A stretch of 64,000 nt of DNA from Anniella stebbinsi (taxonomy: Eukaryota > Chordata > Lepidosauria > Squamata > Anniellidae), in the NCBI GenBank assembly GCA_029215795.1, contig JARDYH010000002.1, forward strand, positions 61,791,001 through 61,855,000. The letters are read 5' to 3'. The first letter of the stretch is position 1, and each line of letters starts with the position of its first letter. Below the pieces are notes generated by a model. That model was not told the origin of the DNA, made no database searches, and worked only from the letters and a program-made list of their open reading frames with translations. A program made the translations under genes and the position numbers. Of the stretch, positions 1 through 12,500 are shown piece after piece.

Positions 1-620
1 GAGAGTTGGGAGGTATGACGTCCAAAATAAAGGGCAGGATCGCGGAGAGAGGAGGGGGGGAGAAAGAGAGCTCTTTCGCCCCCCCCCCCCAGCCCTCCTC
101 CGTGATCCAGACCTTTATCAAAATAAAGAGCCGGATCGCGGAGAGGGAGGGTGGAGGGGAGAAAGAGAGCTCTTTGCCCCCCCCCAGCCCTCCTTCTCTG
201 TCATCCAGACCTTAAGCAAAATAAAGGGCTGGATCGCGGAGAGGGAAGTTGGAGGGGGGGAGACAGAGAGCTCTTTCACACACACACACACACACAGTCC
301 TTCTCCGTGATCCAGACCTTTAGCAAAAGAAAGGGCTGGATCGCGAAGAGGGAAGGTGTGGGGGAGAAAGAGAGCTCTTTCACACACACACCCCAGTCCT
401 CCTTCTCCGTGATCCAGACCTTAAGCAAAATCAAGGGCAGAATCGCGGAGAGGGAGGGTGGGGGGGAGAAAGAAAGCTCTTTCACACACCCCCAGTCCTC
501 CTTCTCCGTGATCCAGACCTTTAGCAAAAGAAAGAGCTGGATCTCGGAGAGGGAGGGTGGAGGGGAGAAAGAGAGCTCTTTCGCCCCCCACCCTCCCTCT
601 CCGCGATACAGCCCTTTAGA
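1..620. repeat. Tandem array of palindromic ~100-bp units
   Basis: About six units repeat with a period of 98-103 bp; the GAGCTCTTT (or AAGCTCTTT) core recurs near 68, 167, 268, 371, 474 and 572. Each unit is an imperfect palindrome. The G-rich arm beginning GGATCGCGGAGAGGGAGG is mirrored by the C-rich arm ending CTTCTCCGTGATCC around the centre GAAAGAGAGCTCTTTC. The linker between units (CAGACCTTTA to TAAAGGGCTG) is palindromic too, so the array reads alike on both strands. Some units carry a short CA run. The array probably continues to the left of the window. Long open frames across it are low-complexity and not genes. Confidence 0.85.
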
Positions 621-1029
621 AGGACGCGTGCCTGCACTTCCAGGTACGTGTCATCCAGCCTTTTTCCCGCACCGGTGCTTTTCTTGGCCTGCGTGATCAC
701 GCCAAGAACAAGCCCGGGATGGTGGGAGGAGCTGTATAACGCATACCCGGAAGTACGAACACGCGTCGTTCCAGCTCCTTCCCAGTGCCAATCAGGGGCT
801 GTTCTTGGCCTATACTATCAAAGAACAGGCCCCGGATGGCTCAGGGATCTGCCTAATTCCCGGACATTCCAGGAAATCAGCTGATTTCCCCCGGACGCCA
901 TTTTGGCACCCCGTTTCCGGACTTGTCCAGAGGAAAGAGGACGTCTGGTCACCCTAGTGAGTGTGCTATTCCCCCCTCTGTTGCCTAAAGTGTCATCCAA
1001 ACAATGTCAATGTCATCCCCAACCACCCA

Positions 1030-1107
1030 GTTGTATAGGAATATGTTGTGTGGGGAGTACCTGCAAAAAATAACCACTGACTAACGTGTTGTCTGAATGC
1101 AGCCTAT
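1030..1107. mobile_element. Harbinger-like MITE remnant
   Basis: The half-element with GTTGTGTGGGGAGTAC and the end GTGTTGTCTGAATGCAGCC matches the right half of the complete MITE at 8315-8543. The left end is decayed. The rest of 620-2097 shows no gene. Near 1352-1395 there is a weak trace resembling the 3' part of the Penelope-like repeats described below. Confidence 0.45.
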
Positions 1108-2117
1108 GGCTAGCTAAGCGAGTGAGTGGGCAGCAGCGACTCTAGCCCTTGCCTGCAAATAGAAAGAAACATTGGCCCTCCTGACAGGAGTGGGGTGAGC
1201 TGCAGAATTCACCGCTCTTTCCTGCTCTGCCTCATGCAAACGCTCTTCCTCCCCCATGGTGGCCCAGCTGTGTGCATCACAAGTGTATGTGCCACAGAGC
1301 TGGGACTGTTTGAAGCTCCTGCCTGCCCATGAATTTCTTGCTGCATGGACAATGGTCACTGAAGAAGGCACAAGAAGTGTTGAAATGCGTTTGACTATCA
1401 ATCTATTCTTATTTATTATATCATTGTATTAAATTATATGTACATTTATATTACTTTCTTTTACCATTTTTCAATGTGTTACAATTTATTTATAGATTAC
1501 TGAATATTTGTTGTTTAAATACTATTCCTTAACTGGTTGTTTGGACAGTATCTTTTGTTAAGGAGAAACACCCATTGTTTTATCTTATCCAGTCTAAATT
1601 AACTCCAGGAACACCATATAATTTATAACTAAAAAAACTGAAGATTCCCCACCAAGGCACTGTAATTCCTAAATGGGCAACTTTTTTGTTCTACAAGGCC
1701 TGGGGGTGGGGTAGGAGGAAATTAATCTGGGAGAAGGCTGAATCTGACACAAAAGGAGAGTGGCTTTTTTGTCTTGTGAAAAGATCTGAAGGGCAGCGGA
1801 GAGGAAGCAAGGTTTGTTTGGGGCTGGGTTGTTGCAAGCCTGAACTGAGTGCAAATAAACCTTCATAAAAGAAACACTACAAGTCTCCAGTACCCTACTT
1901 CTAGGAAACCGAATTCTAACTAAGCGCTGAAGCCCCTGCAAGTTCACCCGTCCCAGGACTGGGTGCAGGAGCTTAACAATATTTTCTGCTATTTGTTTCC
2001 TGAAGTCAAGAGGGGGAAAAGATGGAGCATGTAAAAGTCCGTCATCGCCCTCTGCCTGAAGTTTCCAGTATCGGCTTTGCTGCTGGGCTACAACAGACGG
2101 AGCAAATTAACCACAAG

Positions 2118-2757
2118 AAAAGGGGGAAAAGGCACCAATCTATGTAGACACAAAAGGAAGATGAGCTCTGGTGCTGTAAATCTTCCTGTTTCTTTTTTTA
2201 AAAAAACAATTGTTCTGTATTTTTTTTAAGGAATTTTTTATTTTGTAATCTATCCACAATGATCAACGTTTTGGAAATATATATATCTGTAATAACAGTT
2301 TATATGTACATAGTCAATAAGAAAACACTTGAACCAGCGAAACAAATGCAGAGTTGCTTATTTGTGGAAAACATTGTGTGGGGCGTATACTGTAGATAAC
2401 ATATTGTCTTTTGTGGAGGTTTCTTTGGGGATATGTAGTTCTTAAAATGATAACACTATAAGTATGGGGGTAAGCCCACGCCAAGTATTTTCAACACAAG
2501 AATTTTCAACACATGTTTTTCTAACATTTTTTTAGACATGTTTTTCTAAATATGTTTTTAATTTTTAAAAAAATATATATGTAATTGCTGTCTTGTTAAT
2601 TTGTTTTAGCTCTTGATGAAGGATAGATTTCTGAAACGTTGAGCATTGTGGATAGATTACAAAATAAAACATTCCTTTAAAAAAATACAGAACAATTGTT
2701 TTTTTAAAAAAAGAAACAGTAAGATTTACAGCACCAGAACTCATCTCTCTTTTGTGC
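2118..2757 (+). mobile_element. Inverted-repeat retroelement, probably Penelope-related, with 20-bp target duplication
   Basis: Two arms (about 2148-2285 and 2622-2757) are reverse complements of each other over about 135 bp, separated by an AT-rich spacer. The insertion is bounded by a direct repeat of 20 bp with one mismatch (2098-2117 and 2758-2777, CGGAGCAAATTAACCACAAG versus CGGAGCAAATGAACCACAAG), which looks like a target-site duplication. The right arm carries a hammerhead-like motif. The same arm family forms the long palindrome at 32702-33040. Assignment to Penelope-like elements is inference from the ribozyme motif. Confidence 0.6.
2608..2645 (+). ncRNA. Hammerhead-ribozyme-like motif (degenerate)
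   Basis: AGCTC is followed by TTGATGA (consensus CTGATGA), a short stem-loop GGATAGATTTCT, GAAAC, a very short ACGT stem and then GAGC, which can pair with GCTC to form stem I. The order matches a type I hammerhead with a minimal stem III, as described in Penelope-like retroelements. The first core base is mutated and stem II is mismatched, so activity is doubtful. Confidence 0.4.
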
Positions 2758-2829
2758 CGGAGCAAATGAACCACAAGAATCCTTCCAGGCGAATGGAAAA
2801 GACTTTAAGATGAGTTTAACCTTCCTATC

Positions 2830-3172
2830 AGCTGCTGGAAGAGCGAAGGAGAGGGGGCGGGTGGATGAAAGAGTAACTAGGCAGGGGGTGCACCATTAAG
2901 CATCCGTCAAGTATTTGTTTGGCTTTAGCGTGACACCGCTGTTGAGCGGTGGGTGTGGTGCTTTTGCCCGGCCGTCCTAAAAGCATTGTGGGTTTCTTTC
3001 ACGGTAAACAGCTTCGTCTCCATCTGAGGCAATGTGCAGCCACTGACAACCGGGTTCTCTTGCCTATTCCGCCCAACCCCCCACCCCATCTTCTGAGTCT
3101 TCAGGTGCAGTTGCCGTCTTCTCCGACCTGTTGCTTTTTGCTTGCTTGCGCGGGAAGGAGCCCGGCGCTAAA
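2830..3172 (+). promoter_or_regulatory. LVRN: LVRN promoter region and 5' UTR, start of CpG island
   Basis: A GC box (GGGGCGGG) lies at about 2853-2862, and CpG density rises from here into exon 1 (to about 3790). No convincing TATA box is visible. The first ATG of the coding frame is at 3173 with a strong Kozak context (A at -3, G at +4). The frame is open upstream to about 3131 but has no earlier ATG in that stretch. Confidence 0.5.
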
Positions 3173-3792
3173 ATGGGCACCAAGTTGCGCTCAGGCTTCT
3201 ACTTGGGCAAGAAGTCTGCCGTGCTGCTGGCGCTGCTTCTGGCCGCCCTGCTCTTGGCGCTGCTCGTGCTGGGGATCCTGTACGGACGCTGCGCGCAGAA
3301 GCTGGAGGGCGCCGGAGCGGGCCCCTCGACGCCCTACGCCAGCGCCGGGCCTCCCACGCGGCCGCCGGGACCGTGGGACGACTGGCGCTTGCCCGCTGCC
3401 TTGGCGCCTTTGCACTACTCCATGTTGCTGTGGCCCCACCTGGCGCCCGGCCTGCCCGAGCCACGCACGCACTCGGGCCGGGTAAGCATCACGGTGCGCT
3501 GCTGCGAGGACACGGCCACGGTGCTCCTGCACAGCGCTGAGCTCACCTACCAGAGCGCCTCCGTCTGGGGCCCAAGCGCCAATGGCAGCGGCAGCAGCAG
3601 CCTCCTCCGCCGCATCCCCGTGGCCGAGCTGTGGGAAGCGCCCTCGAACCAGTACGTGGTGCTGGAGCTGCGCGAAAAGCTGAGCGCGGGCGCCCTCTAT
3701 GAGCTGCAGTTCGCCTTCCAGGGGAGAATCCACACGGATCCGGATTTCACCGGGCTCTTCCTTAACACGTATCGGGACGAAGGAGAGAGCAG
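3173..3792 (+). CDS. LVRN: LVRN exon 1
   Basis: Encodes residues 1-206 plus two bases (phase 2, AG|GTAGGA donor). It contains the start, the basic tail with SGFYLGKK, a leucine/alanine-rich membrane anchor (about 16-37), a proline-rich stalk and the start of the N-terminal beta domain ([18 protein letters not shown]). It is strongly CpG-rich, unlike all later exons. Intron 1 (3793-7597) holds a CpG-rich foldback element and an LTR; I see nothing else in 4804-6493. Confidence 0.9.
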
Positions 3793-6700
3793 GTAGGATG
3801 CTGCTTCTGGCTCTTACCCTTTTAGATTACCAGCATTAAGCGTGCACAGGTCAGGACCAGCATCAGGGATTGGCATTGTAGGGCACCTGTTGCCGAGGCC
3901 CATATTTAGCAAAGGAGGCACCCCCCTTCCAAGCCCCATGGCACGGCACATCTTCCTCTTGTTGCCAGTTGGAGAAAGAGCAGCAGCCTCTACTTGCCTT
4001 GCTGACTCCTGGCCCCAGAGATGGTGGGCAATGGTGTTGCTGGAAAGGAGGTGATTCCACTCCAGGAAGAAGAGGCATGGAGGATTTCTTGCCCAACTGC
4101 CCCTCAAAGTCTGGCACAGGCATGACATGGTGGAGGGATGAGTAGTAGAGGCTAGTTACAGCGGCAATGAAAACAACTGCCTGTTTTACATTTCACACTT
4201 TTTTTTCTGTGTGGAGGTAAAAACTCCTCCCCTGTTGTTTATTCCTGTCAACAGGAATAAAAAGGAGTTTGCTTCTGCTGCCCTACATTTACTTCGGAGT
4301 AAGTACTATTTTGTTTTAGAAAGGGATTATATATATAGTAAAAATAATAAAAATGAGCATCTGTTACCATGGCGATGCCCAGCTGGCCACCACATGACTA
4401 TAAAATGTTATTTAAAAATAAGAAAGAATGCTGCAGTGATCAGTGGCCTCCTCCACACGAGACGTTTAATGAGCCTTGAAGGCTCATTATAAATTTTACC
4501 TCCACACCAGCGGAGCGCAAAACGGGCGTACAGGCGCGTTATCTCCCCGATAATGCGCATTTTCGAATGCGCGTTAAATAGCGACTTTTATTTTTCTCCG
4601 GCCGTTAAAGCGCATTTTCGCCGTGTGAACAAGCGATTATGCGCATTAACGTCTTCTAAAGCGCTTTTTGGACATCAATTAATGCGCTTCGCCGCCTCTC
4701 GCCGCCTCCCGTGCAGAGGGATTAGGCGTAAATGCGCCTCCGCGAAAATGCGCATAATCCCCGAACCGGGCGCAAAAGCGCATCCTTGTGGAGGGGGCCA
4801 GTGTCAGCCAAGGTGGGTCCCTGCACAACCATGTGAGCTCAGGTGCCAACTCAGAGCTAGTTTGCTGCTGCCCTCATCACCTGCCAATCACTCTGTGAAC
4901 ATTTGGTGGGGCTTTGGCTGTGAAGTCCAGTCCTAGTTGCACCACTGCATGGGAGAAAAGGTTAAAAACTCTCTCCTGGAGACCTTTCATTGTGTTTCTG
5001 TGCAACTAGGGAGAGAGAAAGAGGCTGGGAGCTTCCTCATTTGAATGCCTGCCTGCCTGTTATGAAAGTGGCAAATGCACAGGAGATGAATCTGGCAGAA
5101 TATGTGTGGTAGAACTCTGTTTGAGGAAAAAGGCTTGATAAGGCGATATGAGTAACTGACTCTATATTGAGGCAAAAAAAATAAAGGTGGGGGACCAGGT
5201 TGTGTGGGCTAAAGAAGTCTGGGGAATGGCATTGTGATGGCAGATTATTCCCCTGACATGCACACATTTGCGACTGCACCTGCAGAGGGTTCTCTTCATC
5301 TGTTCAAATGGACACAAATAGGTCGAGGTTGGAGCCTGAACCCTGAATATTGTTAAGGGGCTTCTTTTTAAGGGGCTCTTTGAATCTGTGTAAGGAAAAT
5401 ACGTGGTGTCTGATCAAAACACACAGAAACAGAATTATGTCAGTTTTGCTATAACACAACAGAAATGAGCCAGTCAGGAAATAACTCTTTTCCTTAATCC
5501 GACTTTATTCCAGTTTTGCAACTGCAATATTTTGCAGCTTTTATAGCTTTGCAGTTATATCTTTACAGTTGAAACATTTTGAAGCTGGGGAGAGGAGTTC
5601 ACAGGACAGTGCCACAGTCCTGATCCAAGCCAGCAACTCTATGCTGCTGCTCTTAGGAGGAGAAAAATAATTAGGAAACCTGCCCCATAGTAGCTATTTG
5701 TATGTCATGCTAAAACATAGAGTTTAGTGTAACGTAAATAAACTTATATTTAAAGCCCTTCTCAGATATAAAGTGAGCTTATTGGAAAATGCTCATATGT
5801 TATGATGTCTAACAGTGCATTTTTTTTTTATAGTCTGAAGGATATTTTTGTTTTCAAAAGAATCTATGGCCAATATATATCAGAATTGAAAAGAATTCAT
5901 TAGTGTTGTTATGCAGTGCTGATGTTTTGGAAAATAAAATCCCACTTGACTCATTGAAGCCACATGCAGTTGGTTTGCAATGTGGAATAAAGTTCAGTAG
6001 GACCTCAACTTGCATTCAATCCTTTTATAAACAAATTAATTCTGAGTCCTGACCTGTGATGTTATGAGCTACATATTTCTTTACACCATGCTGAGAATTA
6101 TTTTTATTTGATTGTATTTTAACCATGTTTTCAGTATGCTTTCTGTTTTTTTATGTTTTGTGCTTTGGAGCAGATATAACAAGATCAGAAGGCCAAATTC
6201 ACATCTAACCTTAGCTTTGGTGGATTTGGTTTTAGGATTTTAGTGCTATGCTGTAATTGTTGTATTAGGCTGTTTGATGTTACGTTTCATAGTGTTTATC
6301 TGTTAAATTGTACATAGCCCAGAGAACTCAGTTATGGGGTGATTCAGAAATATATATTCAGTGTTTCTTTTTCTGTTAGATGATCAGAGAGTTTTGGAGC
6401 ACTCCAAATATCTACTGTAGCCTTGACCTAGGAGAAATGGTGAACTAATATACAGCCATATCTTTAGAAATGTATTGTTACTGAGCAGTTCAGTGTGAAG
6501 GGAGGGAGGGGATTGTCCTAGCCCCAGCAATGTATGCAGAGCAAACAATCACCAAGGTAAGCTGCCACTACCCCTTATGTCCACCTCAGCCTGAGCTACG
6601 GGACTCTTGGACCTTTCAGGACATACGTAAGGCTTAAGGAACAGGGGTTCAATCACACTCCCTTTTCCCAAGCCTGAAATTTTAAACAATAGCAATTAAC

Positions 6701-9554
6701 CAAGCAGAAGGCTCTGGATTTAGTACTTGAGGCTTACTTGGAAGGAAGCACACACAACTCTTGAGGTAGGTGTTAAGTTTATTTACAGTGGGAGAAGAGG
6801 GGAAAGAGGGATAAAAGGCACAGAAGAACCAGAGCAACCTTTGGAAACAATACTTCAGGCAAAAAAACAACAAACGTTCTCTCAACCTGCTCCTACACAT
6901 TACCTAAACGTAGGTCTTCCAGTAGGACAGGCCCAATCCAGGATCTAGAGAATCACGAGCCTGAAAGCAGGATGAAAGATGAGCATAAAGACAAATAGGC
7001 GGCTCCAAGCTCCTTCTTTTTATGCTCAAACCAGGAACAACTCAAGGAAGTTATTAGTCAGCCAATCACAAGCTGGCTGGGACAGAGTTCTCAAACTCCA
7101 AGGGAGGGTGAAAGTTCCCACAGGAAAGCAGCTGAGATCATGTGATCCAATTAACTGAATCTTACTCTGGCCTTGAAAGCTAGAGCCATGTCGAGATAAC
7201 AGGCACAAAAGTTAACAGCCATAAAAAAATATCTACATACTGCTGCAGTCTGGCCAAATGGACTCTTACACGCAGAGCACAAAAAGAAAATGGAGTCCTT
7301 GACACTCAGTCATGATGGCTTTTTACATGTGTAATTTGTATTTACTGTTCTTGTTGGCCTTCCCCTAGCACCTTGTCTAATATGTCTAATGTTTTTCTGT
7401 TCTTCACCCCAAATGCTGATTGGTTTGATTGAGCTTCTTTTCCAGGATTATGTGTGCATATAGCTTCAGCAAATTGGATTGGATTGCAGAACTGTACATG
7501 CAGCACCACCTTAGAGATATTGATGTGGAAGCCTGATTCCACACTGAGTACTGGGTCAGGGTGATTGAATTTAGCTCTAGTCAAACCCTCAATTTAGGTG
7601 GCTGATTGCATCACAACTAGAACCAACAGCTGCAAGGACTGTTTACCCATGCTTTGATGAGCCTGCTATGAAAGCCACCTTTAACATCAGTATTGTTCAC
7701 CATCCAAGCTATGTAGCCCTTTCCAACATGCCAGCTATAGGTAAGTAAATAAATAGTCCTACTGGTGGAAACAGTAGCACTATTCTTACTAATATTGTTT
7801 CTATTATTGTTGCTATATGGAGGCTTGGAAAAATCCCAGCCACCTTATCCTCCGGGTCCCTCAACATTTGATGCTGGCACCTAGGAATCTGAAAGGTTCT
7901 TCTTCATGGTCTCTGTGCATCACACATATGGGCTCTGCGCCTGCGTAGAGTCAACTACGGGAAACTTCTATAGCTGAGGAAATTTGGCGGGAACCCTCCC
8001 CCTACTGTCCTACTGCACATGCTCCGCCAGGTTCCCATCCCGTCTCTCAGTTCTTCGTTGACTGCCATCATAGCAGCATCGACTGGATGGGCTTCTAACT
8101 CTAGAGAGAATTGCTGAGGGGGATTTCCCTTTCCCTTCCCCCCCTCTTTACTTTTACTCCTTTCGTCAGTGCTCTTTTCGCTCTTGTTTTTGCGTTTTAG
8201 TTCTTCGGTCTCCTGTTCTTCAGGTGATCTCAGATCGCACCACACTTTTGGGTGCATTTAGAAAATGTGTCTGCTGCAGGAGTTAAGCCCCCCCCTCTCA
8301 GATGGTCACTCTCTGGCTGAATTCGGACGACACAATAAGCAACTGTGGGGGGGGGGGAAACAATCGTCAGTTGTATTGACTATCGTGTCATCCGAATGCT
8401 GCCATAGACAACTCAGCGCTGATCCTAAACCACACCACAGTTGATTAATTATTACCATGTTGTGTGGGGAGTACCCCCTAGATGAACAACTGTAAAGTTG
8501 ACTATTACCCCACCATTGACTATCGTGTTGTCCAAATTCAGCCTCTGTGTGTTCTGTCGTTGAAACATGCCATCACTTACAAACTCGTAAGCATAGAGCA
8601 GGTAGACTTTGCTCCCTGCTATGGGAAAAAGCCCTGAAGGCTGTAGATGCCCTGAGGAAGATGCCTGCTGTTCTGACCCCCAGGATGCCAGCTTCCTCCT
8701 CTCTTGGTAGAGAGGGCTCCGTTGTAGTGCACGCGCCTCAGAGTGATAGCAATGCAATCCTGCCTGCCCAGGTCTTAAATACGGGCTGGTCTGACCCACC
8801 AACTCCGGGCAGGAGTTTAGCTGCTACCGTGGCTAAGATAATCCCTAGAAAGGCCAGGAAGCCTAAGCACCAGGAAGTCCAAAAGAAAAAGAAATGGAGG
8901 AAGCGATCTGGCCCCCTCCTTCATTGATGCTGAGGAGAATCCCAACCCCTCCACTGATGCTTGATTCTCCGATTCTGTCGTCGATCAAGCCCTTGGCACT
9001 GACTGGTATGGTTACTGGTGGCCTCGCCATCAGAAGGGGAAATCCTCAACTCCCCACCAATGCCAACTCACCCCCCACACTGATGACACTAGCCGGGTTC
9101 ATAGGTGTGCTGCCAGTCACTCTCTGACTCCAGTGCCTACCGCTTTACCTCAAGCAGACCCCCCCTTACCTGGTTCCCACCGGCCTCAGAGTAACAGATC
9201 CTGCTTGCCTCTCTCAGATTGTGAGGGAGCTTCTGAGTATTCCTCCTACCTCAGGTGCAGGAGAGAATGGAAGGACTTATTGCCCTTGGGGTTATGAGTT
9301 CAACTGTCATGGCTACCTGGGAGTACGGAGGGGTTCTTATGGGCGCAATGCTTTTATGCCACTGCCTCCACCACCTCTACCCCAAAGCCTGCCCCCTCTT
9401 TCAGCATTGTTTTCATTGGCAAGAGTCAGTCTTCTGCAACCTCAGCTACTGATTCTGGCACCTCAGCTGACGGGCTCACAGTCGCCCACCCCTAGACCTT
9501 GACAACCCTCGCAACAGGCTAATGCTACAGATGAAGAGGCCGAGTCTGCTGGTA

Positions 9555-9588
<34 letters not shown>

Positions 9589-12500
9589 TATTTACTGCAT
9601 TACTATACCGCCCAATAGCCGGAGCTCTCTGGGCAGTTTACAAAGATTAAAACCATAAAAACTATTCAAAATATAAAATGTCAGTATAAAAACATAATTT
9701 AAATAAAGTATAAAAACACAACCAGCATAAAACCAAGCAGCCATGAAAATTATAATACAGATTTAAAATACAAATTTAAACAGCAAGGTTAAAAATCAAA
9801 CTGCAGAACTGTTAAAATACTGTGAGAATAAAAAGGTCTTCACCTGGCGTCTAAAGGAATATAATGTAGATGCCAGGCAAACCTCTCTGGGAAGCTCATT
9901 CCACAGCTAGGGTGCCACAGCAGAGAAGGCTCTCTTCTTGGTAGTTACTTGCCTCACTTCCTTTAGCAGGGGCTCACAGAGAAGGATGATCTTAGGGTCC
10001 GGGCAGGTGCATATGGGAGGAGGCATTCCTTCAGATAACCTGGCTGACCGATGGTTCACCGATGCCTGACTACCATTCTGATTCATTGCCTATATCAGTT
10101 GCTCCATTGATGCCATACCTCGACGCAGCAGTCAGCTCCCAAGACCCTTCCTCCCCTCCTGAGGACTTGATCAGTTTTTCTGAACAAATACTGTATTCAA
10201 AACAAGGATGTCAAGTTTCTGTTCACGCATCCGCCACCCAATTCAGTGATTGTCGAGTCCTCTCAGGGCAGGTCTCAGTGCATCCACTCCACACTGGCGA
10301 CGAGAGGGAGATGCCTGGACCTCATGGGTCAGTGAATTTACACATCAGCCTCCTTGAGCCTCAAAGTGGCCGACTACCAGGCCACTATGGCACGATACCA
10401 ACTCTTCTTATGGGAGAAAATAGGGTCTTTGTGCGGCTACTTTCCCAATGACCAGCACAAACTCTCACGTATCTTCCAGGCTGAGGCATCCAAGCTGGCC
10501 AGACAACAAATCCGCATAGCTCACCACCAAATACTGCAGGACCAAAACAATGGTAGGTGCCATCACCTTAAACAGACACGCATGGTTAGGATCAGCGGGT
10601 CTTACCTAGGAAACACATTCCCAAATTCAGGACCTTCCATTTGATGGTGTCGGCCTCTTCCATTCCAAAATGGATGGAACTATAGACACTTCATAAAGCA
10701 AGGACCGCGGCCAGAAAGATGGGCCTTTCACAACCACAGCCACCTCGAGAAGAGTGATAGTACTGACAATCCACCTACCAGCCTTCACAATGCCACCAGA
10801 AGGATCACTAGTATCGACACCAACAACAGTCTCGGCAATCTAAATGCCAAACCTTTGGCACGTCCAAGCTGTCTTCCTCCCATTGACTTTTTATAAAGCA
10901 CTGACAGAATCTTTTTGTCATTCCCCTTGCTTGTTCATCTGCTATGGGGGTAAGAAGAAGGGTCTGCTTGTCTCTTCCCAGAGTCTTGCTGCCTGTCCAG
11001 ACTGTCAAGCTTACTTATGATCTTTCAGGCTTGCAACTACTGGACCAGGTCAAGGCTCACTCCATTAGGGCAGTAGCCACATCAGTGGCATTCGGCAAGG
11101 GAATATCACTCCTGGAACTCTGTAGAGCAGCGACATGGGCTACCCCATCCACGTTCATGAAGCGCTATTGCCTTGATGTTCGGGCATGAGACAACTGTTC
11201 TTTTGGGTGTGCAATACTGTCAGAAGTACTTCGTTAAGACACCTGCCTGCCTCCATGTTAATCAGCTTGCTAATTGTCCATGTGTGTGATCCACAGAAAC
11301 CATGTAGAAGAAAGTCTGAATGCTTGCCTGTAACTGGTTCTTTGAGTGGTCATCTGTGCATTCACACAACCCACCCACCATCCCACTCAGTGCCAGTCCA
11401 GTTTACTGTCGCTACTGATTCTCTTGGTACCAGGAGGCCACAATGGTGGTCTCTTTGCAACTGAGAGACTGGGTGGGAACCTGGTGGAGCATGTGCAGTA
11501 GGACAGTGTGGGGAGGGTTCCCGCCAAATCTCCTCAGCTATAGAAGTTTCCTGAAGTTATATACGATGCACAGATGACCATTCGAAGAACCACAGTTACA
11601 GGCAAGCAACCTGACTTTTGTTCATCCCTGCTACTTTTTTCTTTTGTTTTTGTCATTATCTTTCTGTGTGTTGGCTTGCAAAGTGTTTAATATTTCTATT
11701 CTCCCAAGGTGCCAGGGGGTGGTAGTCATCACAGCTGGGACAGATTCTCCTTGATTTGATGAGTTGACTACAAGCACCAGCAAAAACACTGCTACCTGAT
11801 AGCCAGGCAGGGCCAGTTTGGGAAGCCAGATAACCCGTTCCTTTGTGTCCTGTCAAGTTGATCTGCCTTTAGCCAAGAGAAAGAGTTGTCCGGTATAAAC
11901 ATGTTATTGATTCTCACAATACCCCTCAGTGGGAAATGGAGGCAGTACAAATGAGTTCCATCAAATGGGCTTCCACACACCTCTCACCTCAAAAGTAGCA
12001 TGCTTCCCAGTTCCATTTCCTAACAGGATCCTGAGCATCACTTGAGACTTCTGGAATTGCTTCAGAGAACTTGACAATCAAATGTATTCTTGAGGAGGTG
12101 CTGAAGCAGCAAAAACGCTGGAGGTCTCAGTGGATAATAATTCTGTCATCAAGAGATATGTTGGTGTAGAAGGGGAGGAGTTACAGGGCTTGAGCATCTG
12201 CTGGACCATACAAATTTTTCTACTGAAACTAAGTTCTGTCTTAAATAAAAGATTCCTGCTGTTCAGCCAAAAAACATTGAAATATTACTGGCAGAAGCAA
12301 AATACCACTTCTGACATCCTAGCAAGCATGCAGTATGAATATGGTATCATGTGCAAGCATGCATTTGTGTATGTATGAGAGAAGACTACTTGCAGGGTTT
12401 AAAAATCAGTGAAACCTGCATTATTTACTTTTAACAAATTCCATTTTCTGGACAGAATGAAATAACTTTGATATTAAAACCATAGATAGATAGATATTTG

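Larger units (their letters stand above)
8250..10660 (+). pseudogene. DIRS copy A gag-like region, broken
   Basis: Pieces recognisable by comparison with copies B and C: the cysteine-bearing stretch around 8250-8560 (split by the MITE within DGHSL-C), the [11 protein letters not shown] segment near 8630, and the conserved segment [17 protein letters not shown] near 10370. Frames are shifted several times and an L2 fragment intervenes. Not functional. Confidence 0.6.
7895..11615 (+). mobile_element. DIRS-type retrotransposon copy A (internally deleted)
   Basis: Tyrosine-recombinase retroelement in LVRN intron 2. Inverted terminal repeats of about 145 bp share TTCTATAGCTGAGGA; the right one carries an extra terminal extension. 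An internal complementary region lies at 11278-11370. Between them are gag-like frames and the C-terminal end of the recombinase, but reverse transcriptase and RNase H are missing (a deletion near 10860). It is interrupted by a MITE (8315-8543) and an L2 fragment (9552-10050). No target duplication, as expected for DIRS. Confidence 0.85.

Noticed and set aside
151..696. 181-codon open frame over the 5' tandem array
   Set aside because: It is produced by a stop-poor palindromic repeat; the opposite strand is equally open, and the peptide is a low-complexity repeat with no start context.
1352..1395. ACTGAAGAAGG...TTGAAATGCG as a hammerhead
   Set aside because: CTGATGA and GAAAC cores are both altered; at most a decayed Penelope trace.
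3131..3172. LVRN start 14 codons upstream
   Set aside because: The codon at 3131 is TTG, not ATG. ATG 3173 has a strong Kozak context and gives the expected laeverin N-terminus.
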